Shown piece by piece: positions 1-7,161 of a stretch of 64,000 bases of DNA. The stretch is taken from assembly GCF_002736105.1 (NCBI RefSeq), contig NZ_CP024123.1:550001-614000 (forward strand), in the 5' to 3' direction. The stretch's first letter is position 1, and every line of letters starts with the position of its first letter. The position numbers and the translations under genes were made by a program. This DNA comes from Solibacillus sp. R5-41. Lineage in GTDB: Bacteria > Bacillota > Bacilli > Bacillales_A > Planococcaceae. The notes beneath the pieces were generated by a model that saw only the letters and a list, made by a program, of their open reading frames with translations, did no database searches and was not told the DNA's origin.

Positions 1-1
1 C

Positions 2-1699
2 ATCGATGGCGTTATTTCTACAGTTACTAGTGCTAAATTTGTTAAAATTGTAGACGGTAAACAAGTTAGTTTTGAAGCTGGTAACATCACTGTTAAAACT
101 AACTCAAAAGGTGAAGCGAGCTTTGTTATTGGTACTGACTTAGGTTCTAATTTCGAAAACACTTATGCTACACCAATCGCTTGGATTGACATTAACAACC
201 AAAGCGGAAAAGATGCTAACTTAGATAAAGGTGAGCCAACTTCAGTTGCACCAATCTCTTACTTCCAAGCTGCGTATCTTGAGGGTTCTAAACTAGTATC
301 TAAAAATGCACAAGGTGATACTGAAGATAAGTTTGTTGGTAAAGAAAAAGCTACATTTAAAGTAGAACTTACAAACCAAAGCGGTAAAGCAGTTAATAAC
401 TCTGGTTACGTAACTAATGATGTATCTTACACTGTATACAATACTGGTGCTAACAATGTATTTGTAAATGGTGTGGAAATTGCTCCTAACCGTGTTCATA
501 CTTTAATTGCTACAAATGGTGAAATTATCGTTGAAGCTAACGAAAAAGGTGAATCTACTTCAGTAAAAGTTCTAGCTACTGGTGTTGCGAAACATGCTAC
601 TGATAATACTAAGAAAGACTTTGCATTCACTGCAAAAGAAGCAACAGCTACATTCACTTCAACTACTGAATTAACAAACTTATTTACTGGTACAATTAAA
701 TCATTTAATACTGATAAGCAAACTATCGTATTTAATGATAAAGATTCTGTAAAAGATCCTGTAAAATATGCTGGTGAAACTGATAAGAAATACGTATACA
801 AAAATATTAATGGTGCACCACTTTCTGAGAAACAATTCGTTGAATATCTTGATACTGCAAAAGAAGCTGTAAAAGCAACGTATGAAGTAAAAGATGATGT
901 AATAACATTCTATATCCAACCTAGTACAGGTGGAGATAAACCAGTTAATGAACTTACAGCAGATAAAGAAGCAGCAAAAGTGGCATTAGCAGCAGCAATT
1001 AAAACAGAAACTGATACTCCATTACTTAAAGCAGATTACACTCCAGAAACTTTTGTAGTATATGAAGCTGCATTAACAGCAGCAAAAGCTGTAAACGTAG
1101 AAACAGCTTCAACTAGTGCTATTCAAAAAGCAACTACTACTTTAGCTGAAGCTAAAAAAGCTTTAAAACCATCTACAAGTTCGGAAGCAGAGAAAGCAGC
1201 AGCCAAAGCAGCTCTAGATGTTGCAATTAAAGCTGTAAAAGAAGAAGATTATAAATCTCCTGCTGCAGTAAAAGCATTTGTAAAAGCTGCAACTGAAGTA
1301 TTAAACAACCCAGCTTCTACAACAGCTGATTATAACAAAGCAAAATCTGATTTAGCAGCTAATCTTGCAACATTAGAAAAAGTAGTACTTGGTGATGCTG
1401 TAGCTCCAACAGCAGTGGTTACTACTTCAGCGGATAACAAAGTTGTAACAATTACATTTACTTCAAATGTAACAGTTCCTGCAGGTACAATTACTGTTGG
1501 TACTGAAACAGGTACAATTGCAGCAGTAGATAACAATAAAGAATTAACTATCACATTGGGTAAAGCTCTAGCAGCGGATGGAACAGCTACAATTACTGTT
1601 AAAACTCCAGCAACTGCTACTGTAAAAGCTGGTGAGTTCAAATACGAAGTGAAGTATGATTTCGCAAAAAATACTTGGACTGCAACAGAAACTCTTTAA
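2..1699 (+). CDS. S-layer protein, C-terminal part (5' end outside window)
   Basis: The frame is open from the left edge to a TAA stop, so this is the 3' end of a longer gene. The sequence is rich in Lys, Ala, Thr and Val with almost no Cys, as in S-layer proteins. The first half resembles the beta-rich repeats of Lysinibacillus-type S-layer proteins (segments such as TIKSFNTDKQTIVFND and KYVYKNINGAPLSEKQF). The middle (around 950-1380) is Ala/Lys-rich and probably helical, resembling FIVAR-like modules. The last 100 residues form a Big-like beta domain (TAVVTTSADNKVVTITF). The N-terminal signal peptide and SLH anchor would lie upstream of the window. An intrinsic terminator follows. It is the only evident upstream coding sequence that could supply the 5' exon for the intron array downstream, but its stop codon lies before the intron, so that link is inferred. 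Confidence 0.85.
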   Translation: MDGVISTVTSAKFVKIVDGKQVSFEAGNITVKTNSKGEASFVIGTDLGSNFENTYATPIAWIDINNQSGKDANLDKGEPTSVAPISYFQAAYLEGSKLVSKNAQGDTEDKFVGKEKATFKVELTNQSGKAVNNSGYVTNDVSYTVYNTGANNVFVNGVEIAPNRVHTLIATNGEIIVEANEKGESTSVKVLATGVAKHATDNTKKDFAFTAKEATATFTSTTELTNLFTGTIKSFNTDKQTIVFNDKDSVKDPVKYAGETDKKYVYKNINGAPLSEKQFVEYLDTAKEAVKATYEVKDDVITFYIQPSTGGDKPVNELTADKEAAKVALAAAIKTETDTPLLKADYTPETFVVYEAALTAAKAVNVETASTSAIQKATTTLAEAKKALKPSTSSEAEKAAAKAALDVAIKAVKEEDYKSPAAVKAFVKAATEVLNNPASTTADYNKAKSDLAANLATLEKVVLGDAVAPTAVVTTSADNKVVTITFTSNVTVPAGTITVGTETGTIAAVDNNKELTITLGKALAADGTATITVKTPATATVKAGEFKYEVKYDFAKNTWTATETL

Positions 1700-1757
1700 T
1701 AAAAATAAACGAAACGTTACTTTATAAGCTAGCTTGCTAGTGAAATAAGTGGAAATG

Positions 1758-1800
1758 AAAACCCATACCTTGTTTTTAGCAAAGTATTGGGTTTTCTTTC
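1758..1800 (+). terminator. Rho-independent terminator after the S-layer gene
   Basis: AAAACCCATAC at 1758-1768 pairs with GTATTGGGTTTT at 1784-1795, followed by CTTTC. It sits between the S-layer stop codon and the group II intron. Transcripts from the S-layer promoter would therefore reach the intron only by read-through, unless the array has its own promoter. Confidence 0.75.
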
Positions 1801-1823
1801 TAACTATGACTTCCAAATGAAGG

Positions 1824-2326
1824 GTGAAAATCCTTTCCTTGTAAACAGTCGATATACAAGTGCCTAATCCTCCTGCATCCAGTGATGTGCTGAATTACAC
1901 AAAAGGGATGAAGTCAGGTGAAGTCGTACTCAGGTAGACCTGAGGCGGGGTTCTTTAAAAAATTTCTATGGTTAGGTAAACGAATCCATGTAGGCAGGGT
2001 AAGTTAGTGTACGGTGCGAAATTAAGCTAGGAGTTCACTGTACATCCTTATAGCCGAAATGCTATAGTGGCGATCGATGAATTGACTGTTAAACCGGTCG
2101 TTCTTACACCTGGATAGTGGAAACCTAAGGAAATTAAAAAGAGGGATGGAAGTTGTGGAACGTTTGAAGTCTTATTAGAAGAGGTGTATCAGCACCAGTG
2201 ATGCTAATAAGATGGCAGCGGGTTCATAGTAGTGTGGATAGCTAGCCGTTTGGACTTGTATGGTAACATACGAGAAGGATAAAACTAGCAGGAGCGAAGG
2301 AACCCAGTCAGTAGATATTATTCTAT
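1824..2326 (+). ncRNA. Group II intron RNA, 5' half (domains I to III)
   Basis: The segment carries motifs familiar from bacterial group II ribozymes: a stretch GGGATGAAGTCAGGTGAAGTCG (1907-1928 region) with a following CCTGAGGCGGGG, the block CCTTATAGCCGAAATG, GTGGAAACCTAAGG, and GCTAATAAGATGGCAGCGGGTTCATAGTAG near 2200-2230. Near its 5' end, CTTGTA (1838-1843) pairs with TACAAG (1855-1860). The loop AACAGTC (1844-1850) is complementary to GACTGTT (2084-2090), which fits an alpha-alpha' tertiary pairing and puts the intron start upstream of 1838. The GTGAA at 1824 is the best local stand-in for the 5' GUGYG motif, but the exact 5' splice site is not resolved. No intron-encoded reverse transcriptase is present in the window, so splicing would need a protein from elsewhere or be RNA-driven. 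Confidence 0.8.
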
Positions 2327-2357
2327 AAAAGCTTATTTCCCCAAAATTTAAGCTTTT
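2327..2357 (+). promoter_or_regulatory. Docking hairpin complementary to distal intron tails
   Basis: AAAAGCTTA (2327-2335) pairs perfectly with TAAGCTTTT (2349-2357). The loop and adjoining stem strand contain CTTATTTCCCCA (2332-2343). This 12-mer is the exact complement of TGGGGAAATAAG found 17-20 nt upstream of the intron tails at 9565, 11066 and 12703. The tail at 7076 matches 11 of 12. In ordinary group II introns this is the place of domain IV, whose base joins domains III and V. I read it as a split domain IV stem that can reassociate with any of the four distal tails. That mechanism is inference; the complementarity is seen directly. Confidence 0.7.
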
Positions 2358-2363
2358 AAAATA

Positions 2364-2400
2364 GTACCCATCATGTAGTAGTGGTGGGTACTTATTTTTG
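2364..2400 (+). terminator. Terminator-like hairpin at the end of the intron 5' half
   Basis: GTACCCATCA (2364-2373) pairs with TGGTGGGTAC (2382-2391) with one wobble, followed by TTATTTTTGGG. It lies directly behind the docking hairpin. It could be a structural arm of an ORF-less domain IV, or a true terminator that releases the 5' half as a separate transcript. Confidence 0.5.
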
Positions 2401-2470
2401 GGTATTATATAGGTATATTTACATGTTGATGTGTAAATTAATTTACCTATGAAAAAGAATAATTTTCTAT

Positions 2471-2555
2471 TGATGGCACGCCGTATGCGATGAAAGTCGC
2501 TTGTGTGGTGTAGGCCCGAACCGAAAGCCATAGAAAAATGGTATAAGACGGGAAT
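2471..2555 (+). ncRNA. Group II intron domains V and VI, copy 1
   Basis: Domain V is the 34-nt hairpin ACGCCGTATGCGAT-GAAA-GTCGC and its 3' strand, with a CGC catalytic triad and GAAA tetraloop. Domain VI follows (CCCG...CGGG with the bulged branch-point A eight nucleotides from the end of GGGAAT). Unlike the other four copies, the 3' strand of domain V reads TGTGTGG instead of TGTACGG, leaving G-U wobbles in the lower stem, and no TGGGGAAATAAG selector precedes it. Its distal domain VI stem is GCCAT/ATGGT. It is the only copy contiguous with a 5' half, so it is the natural cis tail. Confidence 0.85.
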
Positions 2556-2996
2556 AGCGTAGAAGCAGTTAAAGCACAAGATTTTAGCAAGGGAACAGCA
2601 AATAACGGTTATTCAATTGGATTTAAACTGAATTTAGATGTGCTTCCATACGAGCAAATCGTGTCAATGACTGCGACATTATATGATGGAGTTACTGTAA
2701 TAGGACAAGTAATTGCTGATAACGATGGTCGTATTGCCAAATATAAAGAATCGGATACTGGTATTGATGGACTAGATGGTCAAAATTCTATTGTTTTCCG
2801 TACTGAGGAATACCTTGATACAGCTGGGGTGACAAAAAATGTTGATGGAAAATACGCGAGTGACTGGTTGGTTAACTTGCAACCTTTAGACCCAGCGTAT
2901 AATCCATATCCTACAGTTACAAAAGTTCCTACAAAAGCAAAACTAGAAATTAAGACTAAGTCAGGTAAAACAGAAACTGTAGAATATACTTGGTAA
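2556..2996 (+). CDS. Alternative 3' exon 1: S-layer-type C-terminal domain
   Basis: The reading frame opens exactly at the predicted 3' splice site with AGC (Ser) and runs 146 codons to TAA. A conventional ORF would start only at the GTG at 2640 and lose 28 residues. There is no ribosome binding site or signal peptide. The product (SVEAVKAQDFSKG...) is beta-rich and resembles the exon at 11157: both share a segment of the type GF(K/T)LNL near residue 25 and end in a strand with K(T/I)K/TTxxGKT. This fits a C-terminal extension domain of a surface protein. It is followed by a strong terminator at 3063. I know no specific function. Confidence 0.75.
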   Translation, partial: SVEAVKAQDFSKGTANNGYSIGFKLNLDVLPYEQIVSMTATLYDGVTVIGQVIADNDGRIAKYKESDTGIDGLDGQNSIVFRTEEYLDTAGVTKNVDGKYASDWLVNLQPLDPAYNPYPTVTKVPTKAKLEIKTKSGKTETVEYTW

Positions 2997-3062
2997 TAAG
3001 CTTTAATACTAATTCCTATCGCAATTCGAATTCGTAAGGATTTGAGTTACTAGAATTAAAGT

Positions 3063-3105
3063 AATCTCCTTAAGTCTTTCGGTGACTTAAGGGGATTTTC
3101 TTTTT
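3063..3105 (+). terminator. Rho-independent terminator after exon 1
   Basis: AATCTCCTTAAGTC (3063-3076) pairs with GACTTAAGGGGATT (3084-3097) with one wobble around a TTTCGGT loop, followed by TTCTTTTT. Confidence 0.9.
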
Positions 3106-3164
3106 GAAGGTGGATTGGATACGCGAGAAAAATACACCAGTAGAGATTTAAATGTTGAATATAG

Positions 3165-3208
3165 AAAAAAGCCTTTTATACCAATGTTGGGAACGAAAGG
3201 CTTTTTTA
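3165..3208. terminator. Bidirectional terminator between exon 1 and the XRE operon
   Basis: AAAAAAGCCTTT (3165-3176) pairs with AAAGGCTTTTTT (3196-3207). The A and T runs on the two sides let it serve both the plus-strand exon and the minus-strand genes that end at 3256. Confidence 0.75.
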
Positions 3209-3255
3209 TAATGGATATTAATCTAACTGTAGTTTAAAAAATTTCTCTGACTTCA

Positions 3256-3654
3256 CTAAATTGCTTCTTGGATATACCAGTTAAGACGAGGCTCTTTTAT
3301 TTGCACTTTATCTATATTAATAGGTAGGTTCTTTAAGTATCTAAACATATCTGCAATGGAAACCTGTGGATTGAACCATAAGTAGTGAGATACTTGCTCT
3401 TCCGTTTTGGTATATGGTAATGTTTGTTCCATTGAATAGTTAATACTACATGCCCCCAGCCATTCCTCAAAATACTGAACTTGATGTCGGTCTTTTTGAA
3501 GTATATTAAGCGTTAGAGCAAACTCATTCAATTGAAGAGAGAAGAAATGTTTTTGTTCATCTTGCGTAATGCAACCTTGGATTTGGCAAGTACCATCCTC
3601 AAACGTATTGCTATTTTCCGCTTCATTTACCCAATTTCTTGACGGCAATGACAT
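3256..3654 (-). CDS. Hypothetical protein downstream of XRE regulator
   Basis: A 132-residue soluble protein with no signal peptide or membrane segment. Its ATG lies 32 bp inside the 3' end of the upstream regulator gene, so the two genes overlap and are probably translated together. It is moderately rich in aromatic residues (WVNEAENSN, HYLWFNPQ). I do not recognise a family. The overlap with a DNA-binding protein suggests a partner or an effector of that regulator. No close homologue is evident in the window. Confidence 0.6.
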   Translation of the reverse strand: MSLPSRNWVNEAENSNTFEDGTCQIQGCITQDEQKHFFSLQLNEFALTLNILQKDRHQVQYFEEWLGACSINYSMEQTLPYTKTEEQVSHYLWFNPQVSIADMFRYLKNLPINIDKVQIKEPRLNWYIQEAI

Positions 3655-4231
3655 GTTGCTTTAATTCTTCAAATTTATAAGGAGTTAATTGACCAATCAA
3701 ATCGTCTTGTATTTCCTTTAACCACTGAGGAATCTTTTTATTTACGTAATCCTCATCGCAGGATAATAGAGAATTCACTAAAAATTGAATAGGATCATGT
3801 GATGAATTAGATGATTGTTCAGGTGAATGATTCGTTACTGGTTTTAGTTCAACTTTTTCTTCAACCTTTGTTTCAACTTCCACCTTTTGTAAGTTTCCCT
3901 TGTTTCCACTATCACGTAATTTTAATAGGGTTTTCGGTTTTAATTTGAATAACTCTTCTATTTTAAGCAAGAGCTCGTCTGCACCACCTCTTCGGCCTTG
4001 TTCAATTAACGCTATATAAGTTGAAGACACACCCAATTTTAAAGAGAGATCGCTTCGTGTAAGCTCTTGCTCTGTTCGTAACTCTTTGATTTTATTCCCC
4101 ATTGGACCATACAATTTTTCCTCTTGGGTAGATTTTTTACCAGCCGACATTAAAGCATTTTCTTTCTTTTTATCTTTTGGTTTGGAAGTTTTGAAATTTA
4201 AGATAGGTTCTACTTTTTTCATCTCATTCAT
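3623..4231 (-). CDS. XRE-family helix-turn-helix regulator
   Basis: A 202-residue protein. Residues about 44-100 form a Cro/CI-type helix-turn-helix (MGNKIKELRTEQELTRSDL, then LGVSSTYIALIEQGRRG). A Lys/Glu-rich linker follows (KVEVETKVEEKVELK), then a C-terminal helical part of about 70 residues. The first 40 residues are basic and low in complexity. The gene has an AAGGGGGAG ribosome binding site just upstream of the ATG. It lies opposite in direction to all exons of the intron array, together with a small overlapping gene (3256-3654), and so interrupts the path of any read-through transcript. It may regulate neighbouring surface genes, but no operator is visible. Confidence is high for the fold, low for the target. 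Confidence 0.8.
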   Translation of the reverse strand: MNEMKKVEPILNFKTSKPKDKKKENALMSAGKKSTQEEKLYGPMGNKIKELRTEQELTRSDLSLKLGVSSTYIALIEQGRRGGADELLLKIEELFKLKPKTLLKLRDSGNKGNLQKVEVETKVEEKVELKPVTNHSPEQSSNSSHDPIQFLVNSLLSCDEDYVNKKIPQWLKEIQDDLIGQLTPYKFEELKQHVIAVKKLGK

Positions 4232-5005
4232 TTTAATTCTCCCCCTTTGTTAATCTTATTTATATCCAAGTTAAATTACTTTTAAACATAGTAATAGAAT
4301 AAGAAAGTCGTTTTTATTTATTAATCACGATTGGAAGTATTTAAGTTTGCCTTTTTCTTTTCCAAATTGTAAATCTTCATAGCGATAGGTATAGGGATCA
4401 ATCTAGGCACCTATTTTTTCTAATGGAGAATTATTGATAAATTCTCTCCATTAAACGATAAATTCCCTCTTCTTGTGTATGATGCTTTCCATGCAGAACA
4501 AGAGCAATTGGCGCATGAATCTTGTAAAAAAAGTTACTTTAGGGTCGGATGATGACTTTTACATCTTTATTAAAATTCCACATGAAGTGACTAGAAATTA
4601 CAGATAAAAAGAACTCTTTATAGAGCTTAATTGTGAATTCAAGGGGAAGCCGTAACCGTTTCCGCAACTGTAAGTGTTTTAGACGAAAGAGCTTCGATAT
4701 TTCGAATCTAAAGTTTGAATGTCTATTAATTATCTAGTTAGTTATGAATTTTTAAAAAAATAAAACTATGTTAAGATGATGCCGAAAAAATATGTATCAG
4801 ATGTATAAAAGTTTGCGATAATACACTACATTTTATAAGAATATATTGAGCAAGATTAGAAATAGTTACCCTTGTGTTTATGAAGGATGTTCAATAGTAT
4901 TTTGATAATATTGAAATTTACTGCATTCAAACATTATAAAATATAACAAATATACCAAATTAAGTGTATAATATAACTTATAAAATATAGTAGGAGTGAT
5001 AAAAT
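4232..5005. other. 774-bp AT-rich intergenic region
   Basis: No gene, RNA gene or repeat was recognised. The right end holds a plausible promoter for the 5006 gene: TATAAT at 4967-4972 with a poor -35 region, and a TAGGAGTG ribosome binding site at 4990-4997. The left end must contain the promoter of the minus-strand regulator gene. Short stretches read like decayed coding sequence but match nothing I know. Confidence 0.5.
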
Positions 5006-5860
5006 TTGAAAAATAAATTACTTGGAAAAGTCAGTAAAGGTCTTGCTTCAACAATTGTTGCTAGTCTTTTAGTATTTTCACAAACGGGCGTATCTGAAGC
5101 TGCTGAAGTAACGAAAAAAGTTGAGATTAACCCACAAATTAAGATTTTAAACAATGGTTATTCAGTAACTGGTAATGTTGCGCCAATCATTATCGATGGA
5201 ACTACTTATTTACCTGTACGTTCTTTGTCAACTGTGCTTAACAAAAATGTTCTTTGGGATGGAATGACTAAATCTATTTTTATTACAGATACAGTCGATC
5301 CAAATGAATCGAAAAATGAAATTGCCAATTTAGAAAGATTTATTAAAACAAAGGATGCTAAAATATCTGAGTTAGAAAATTCAATTAAATCAAAAGATAC
5401 TAAAGTTGCTGAGTTAGAAAACTTAGGCAAAACGAAAGACGCTAAAATTCTTGAATTAGAAAATGCGATTAAAGCAAAAGATGCTAAAATCGCTGAATTG
5501 GAGAAAAATTCTAATACTAATGCTCCTCTAAAAGATTTACAAAAACAATTGAATCGTAAATACCAATATTCGAATGGGTTGGACTTCAATATAATACTGA
5601 AAGAAGATAAATATGGTATTAACGTTGAAATTGAAATTGATTTAAAATACGCTACTGCCGATAAAGATTGGTATAGATTATCAGATGCAGATTTCTTAAA
5701 ATTTATAAATCTTATCATGGATGATATTTGGTATGAATACAGAAATACTGAAATCACAGGTATAGTGATTAATATTGACGATAATAAAACATTAGCTACA
5801 TTCTCTGGTAATAACAGATATTTAGTGAAATTCGATAAATTCACAAAACCAAAATATTAA
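5006..5860 (+). CDS. Secreted coiled-coil protein with copper amine oxidase N-type domain
   Basis: The TTG start is set by TAGGAGTG eight bases upstream. Residues 1-33 are a Sec signal peptide (ASTIVASLLVFSQ, cleavage near SEAAE). Residues about 45-95 match the copper amine oxidase N-terminal-like domain (PIIIDGTTYLPVRSLSTVL...VLWDG), a cell-surface module common in Bacilli and not an enzyme. Residues about 105-172 consist of four near-identical heptad-type repeats of the form (K)DAKI(S/L/A)ELEN, predicting a coiled coil. The C-terminal 100 residues form an alpha/beta domain I do not recognise. The gene has its own promoter, start and signal peptide, so unlike the exons around it, it does not need splicing. 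It sits between exon cassettes 1 and 2 and is followed by the cassette-type terminators. Confidence 0.75.
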   Translation: MKNKLLGKVSKGLASTIVASLLVFSQTGVSEAAEVTKKVEINPQIKILNNGYSVTGNVAPIIIDGTTYLPVRSLSTVLNKNVLWDGMTKSIFITDTVDPNESKNEIANLERFIKTKDAKISELENSIKSKDTKVAELENLGKTKDAKILELENAIKAKDAKIAELEKNSNTNAPLKDLQKQLNRKYQYSNGLDFNIILKEDKYGINVEIEIDLKYATADKDWYRLSDADFLKFINLIMDDIWYEYRNTEITGIVINIDDNKTLATFSGNNRYLVKFDKFTKPKY

Positions 5861-5873
5861 GTTGAATTTTATA

Positions 5874-6065
5874 TACCGGGTGCACAAACAATTCTGACAA
5901 TAAAACGCAATTTATGAAAATACATTGAGTGTTGTTAGATGAGGGAAGTCCTTTGCTAGAGTAATCATGCAAAGGGCTTTTCTTTTTGAGCCCTCAGCCT
6001 ACGATCATGTCTAGAGCCGTAACAACTCGACATTCAAATAGTTAATATAATTATGAAGCAATGAA
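5874..6065 (+). repeat. Intergenic cassette repeat with internal terminator (copy 1)
   Basis: It begins ACCGGGTGCACAAACAATTC and continues through a conserved part (ATTTATGAAAATACATTG, GTTAGATGAGGGAAGTCC) into the terminator GTCCTTTGC/GCAAAGGGC with TTTTCTTTTT (5947-5988). It then runs through AGAGCCGTAACAACTCGAC and TTCAAATAGTTAATATAATTATGAAGCAATGA. Very similar sequence follows the exons at 7162, 9651 and 11157. The first part also occurs outside the array near 30360 and 32000. Confidence 0.8.
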
Positions 6066-6070
6066 TTAAT

Positions 6071-6112
6071 GCCTTTCATTCCAAATGGAGTGAAGGGCTA
6101 TTTTTATTTTGA
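6071..6112 (+). terminator. Terminator in front of the RadC-like gene
   Basis: GCCTTTCATTCCA (6071-6083) pairs with TGGAGTGAAGGGC (6086-6098), followed by TATTTTTATTTT. The same hairpin precedes the RadC-like start codons at 8651, 10594 and 11805, with base changes in the loop, so it is part of the duplicated unit. Confidence 0.8.
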
Positions 6113-6125
6113 AGGAGGAGATCAC

Positions 6126-6590
6126 ATGGAAGAGAAACAAAAGAAAGTACCTGCAAAGAGGATTCAGTTAGTGGATGTGGTGCTGGAGAGAAAGGGTTCA
6201 CAGATGTTCGAGGGGAGACGAGTTCGATCGCCAGAGGATGCAGCAAACATCATTCGAGATTTCATCGGGGACAGTGACAGGGAGAAGTTTGTGGTGCTTG
6301 GGTTGTCGACAAAGAATGAGCCACAGCTTCTACAGGTAGTTCACACAGGCTCCATCAATGCATCGATTGTTCATCCGAGAGAGGTCATGAAATCTTTAAT
6401 CTTAGCGAATTGTGCGTGTTGTGTAGTTGCGCATAATCATCCAAGCAACGATGTTACACCATCACCAGAAGATATTGATGTGACCGAGAGATTGGTTGAA
6501 GCAGGTAAATTACTTGGTATTGATGTAATGGACCATCTAATACTGGCATCGGATAAGTTCCTATCATTAAAAGAGAAAGGCTACATGTAA
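6126..6590 (+). CDS. Short RadC-like JAB/MPN domain protein
   Basis: A 154-residue protein starting at the ATG behind GAAGGAGGAG. It consists almost wholly of the RadC C-terminal JAB/MPN-type domain. The metal-binding motif HNHPSN...PSPED supplies His103, His105 and Asp116, and a conserved LGLSTKNE strand precedes it. It lacks the helix-hairpin-helix N-terminus of chromosomal RadC and therefore resembles the short forms common on phages, plasmids and genomic islands. The biochemical role of RadC proteins is unsettled. Its first 20-30 codons recur as broken copies at 8651, 10594 and 11805, which shows that this gene is part of the unit that was duplicated along the exon array. A small gene follows after 15 bp. 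Confidence 0.85.
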   Translation: MEEKQKKVPAKRIQLVDVVLERKGSQMFEGRRVRSPEDAANIIRDFIGDSDREKFVVLGLSTKNEPQLLQVVHTGSINASIVHPREVMKSLILANCACCVVAHNHPSNDVTPSPEDIDVTERLVEAGKLLGIDVMDHLILASDKFLSLKEKGYM

Positions 6591-6605
6591 AGGGGGTGAT
6601 AAGTC

Positions 6606-6827
6606 TTGAACGCATTCAAACGATTAGCAGAAGTAATGATGGAAAAGTACGGTATCTATGTTCCATTAAGTGAAGTAGGCTATGAAACTGTATTTCTATA
6701 TAAAGAAGAAATGGATGAACAGCTAGTACCAGCAGGAGTTGTTGATTATTTAGAAGGTCCAATGGAAACAGAAAGTGCTAGTTACATTGATGAAAATGAG
6801 GATAAACACCTTATGATTGGCGGGTAA
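6606..6827 (+). CDS. Small hypothetical protein, truncated copy
   Basis: A 73-residue protein with a TTG start behind AAAGGGGGTGATAAG. Its first 65 residues are almost identical to the 102-residue product at 8717 (MNAFKRLAEVM..EKY..YVPLSEVGYETVFLYKEEMDEQLVPA). The copy diverges after DENEDKHLM and stops early, so it is probably a truncated relative. The protein is acidic, soluble and of unknown function. Its link to the RadC-like gene is positional: in both places it follows the radC start or remnant within about 20 bp. Confidence 0.6.
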   Translation: MNAFKRLAEVMMEKYGIYVPLSEVGYETVFLYKEEMDEQLVPAGVVDYLEGPMETESASYIDENEDKHLMIGG

Positions 6828-7047
6828 AGAAAGGAAAAAGAATGATGAATCTTGACGGTTTTGTAAGAACTATGAAAAGATGTTTAACATAGATGATTTA
6901 AATTAATATAACATTCATACTGTTATTACCAAAAACACCAAAAATGTATAGAAGGTAGAATAATACGTTGATGAAAAAGGTAAAATGGTGCAATTTATTG
7001 TCTGAAAAATCAGGTATTTTTGCAGTCTATTTTGTTATATATTTGAG
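6828..7047. other. Non-coding spacer before intron tail 2
   Basis: AT-rich sequence without a convincing gene. It contains no clear consensus promoter, although TTGCAG followed by AT-rich sequence lies about 30 bp upstream of the selector. Confidence 0.4.
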
Positions 7048-7060
7048 ATGGGGAAATAAT
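7048..7060 (+). promoter_or_regulatory. Selector sequence for intron tail 2
   Basis: ATGGGGAAATAAT contains an 11-nt perfect complement (TGGGGAAATAA) to the docking sequence at 2333-2343. It lies 16 nt upstream of the tail. Read as the 3' strand of a split domain IV stem. Confidence 0.65.
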
Positions 7061-7075
7061 GAATAGGAATGACTG

Positions 7076-7161
7076 CTGATGGCACGCCGTATGCGATGAA
7101 AGTCGCTTGTACGGTGTAGACCCGAAACGAAAACCATAGGAAAGTGGTATAAGACGGGAAT
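7076..7161 (+). ncRNA. Group II intron domains V and VI, copy 2
   Basis: Domain V is identical in core to copies 3 and 4 (ACGCCGTATGCGATGAAAGT, then CGCTTGTACGGTGT). Domain VI has the outer stem CCCG/CGGG with the bulged A, and a distal stem ACCAT/GTGGT. It ends TAAGACGGGAAT and is followed by AGC in frame with the peptidase. It lies 4.7 kb downstream of the nearest 5' half. Confidence 0.9.

Noticed and set aside
1860-1864. GTGCC as the intron's 5' GUGYG motif
   Set aside because: It lies behind the CTTGTA/TACAAG hairpin whose loop pairs with 2084-2090. That hairpin looks like part of domain I, so the start should lie further upstream.
1817-1866. Short ORF MKGENPFLVNSR... as the 5' exon of the intron
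   Set aside because: No ribosome binding site, and it runs through the hairpin that fits intron domain I. The phase could be made to fit only with an arbitrary junction after 1852.
2327-2357. AAAAGCTTA/TAAGCTTTT as a simple terminator
   Set aside because: There is no T run behind it beyond the stem, and the exact match of its loop to four distant selectors gives a better explanation.
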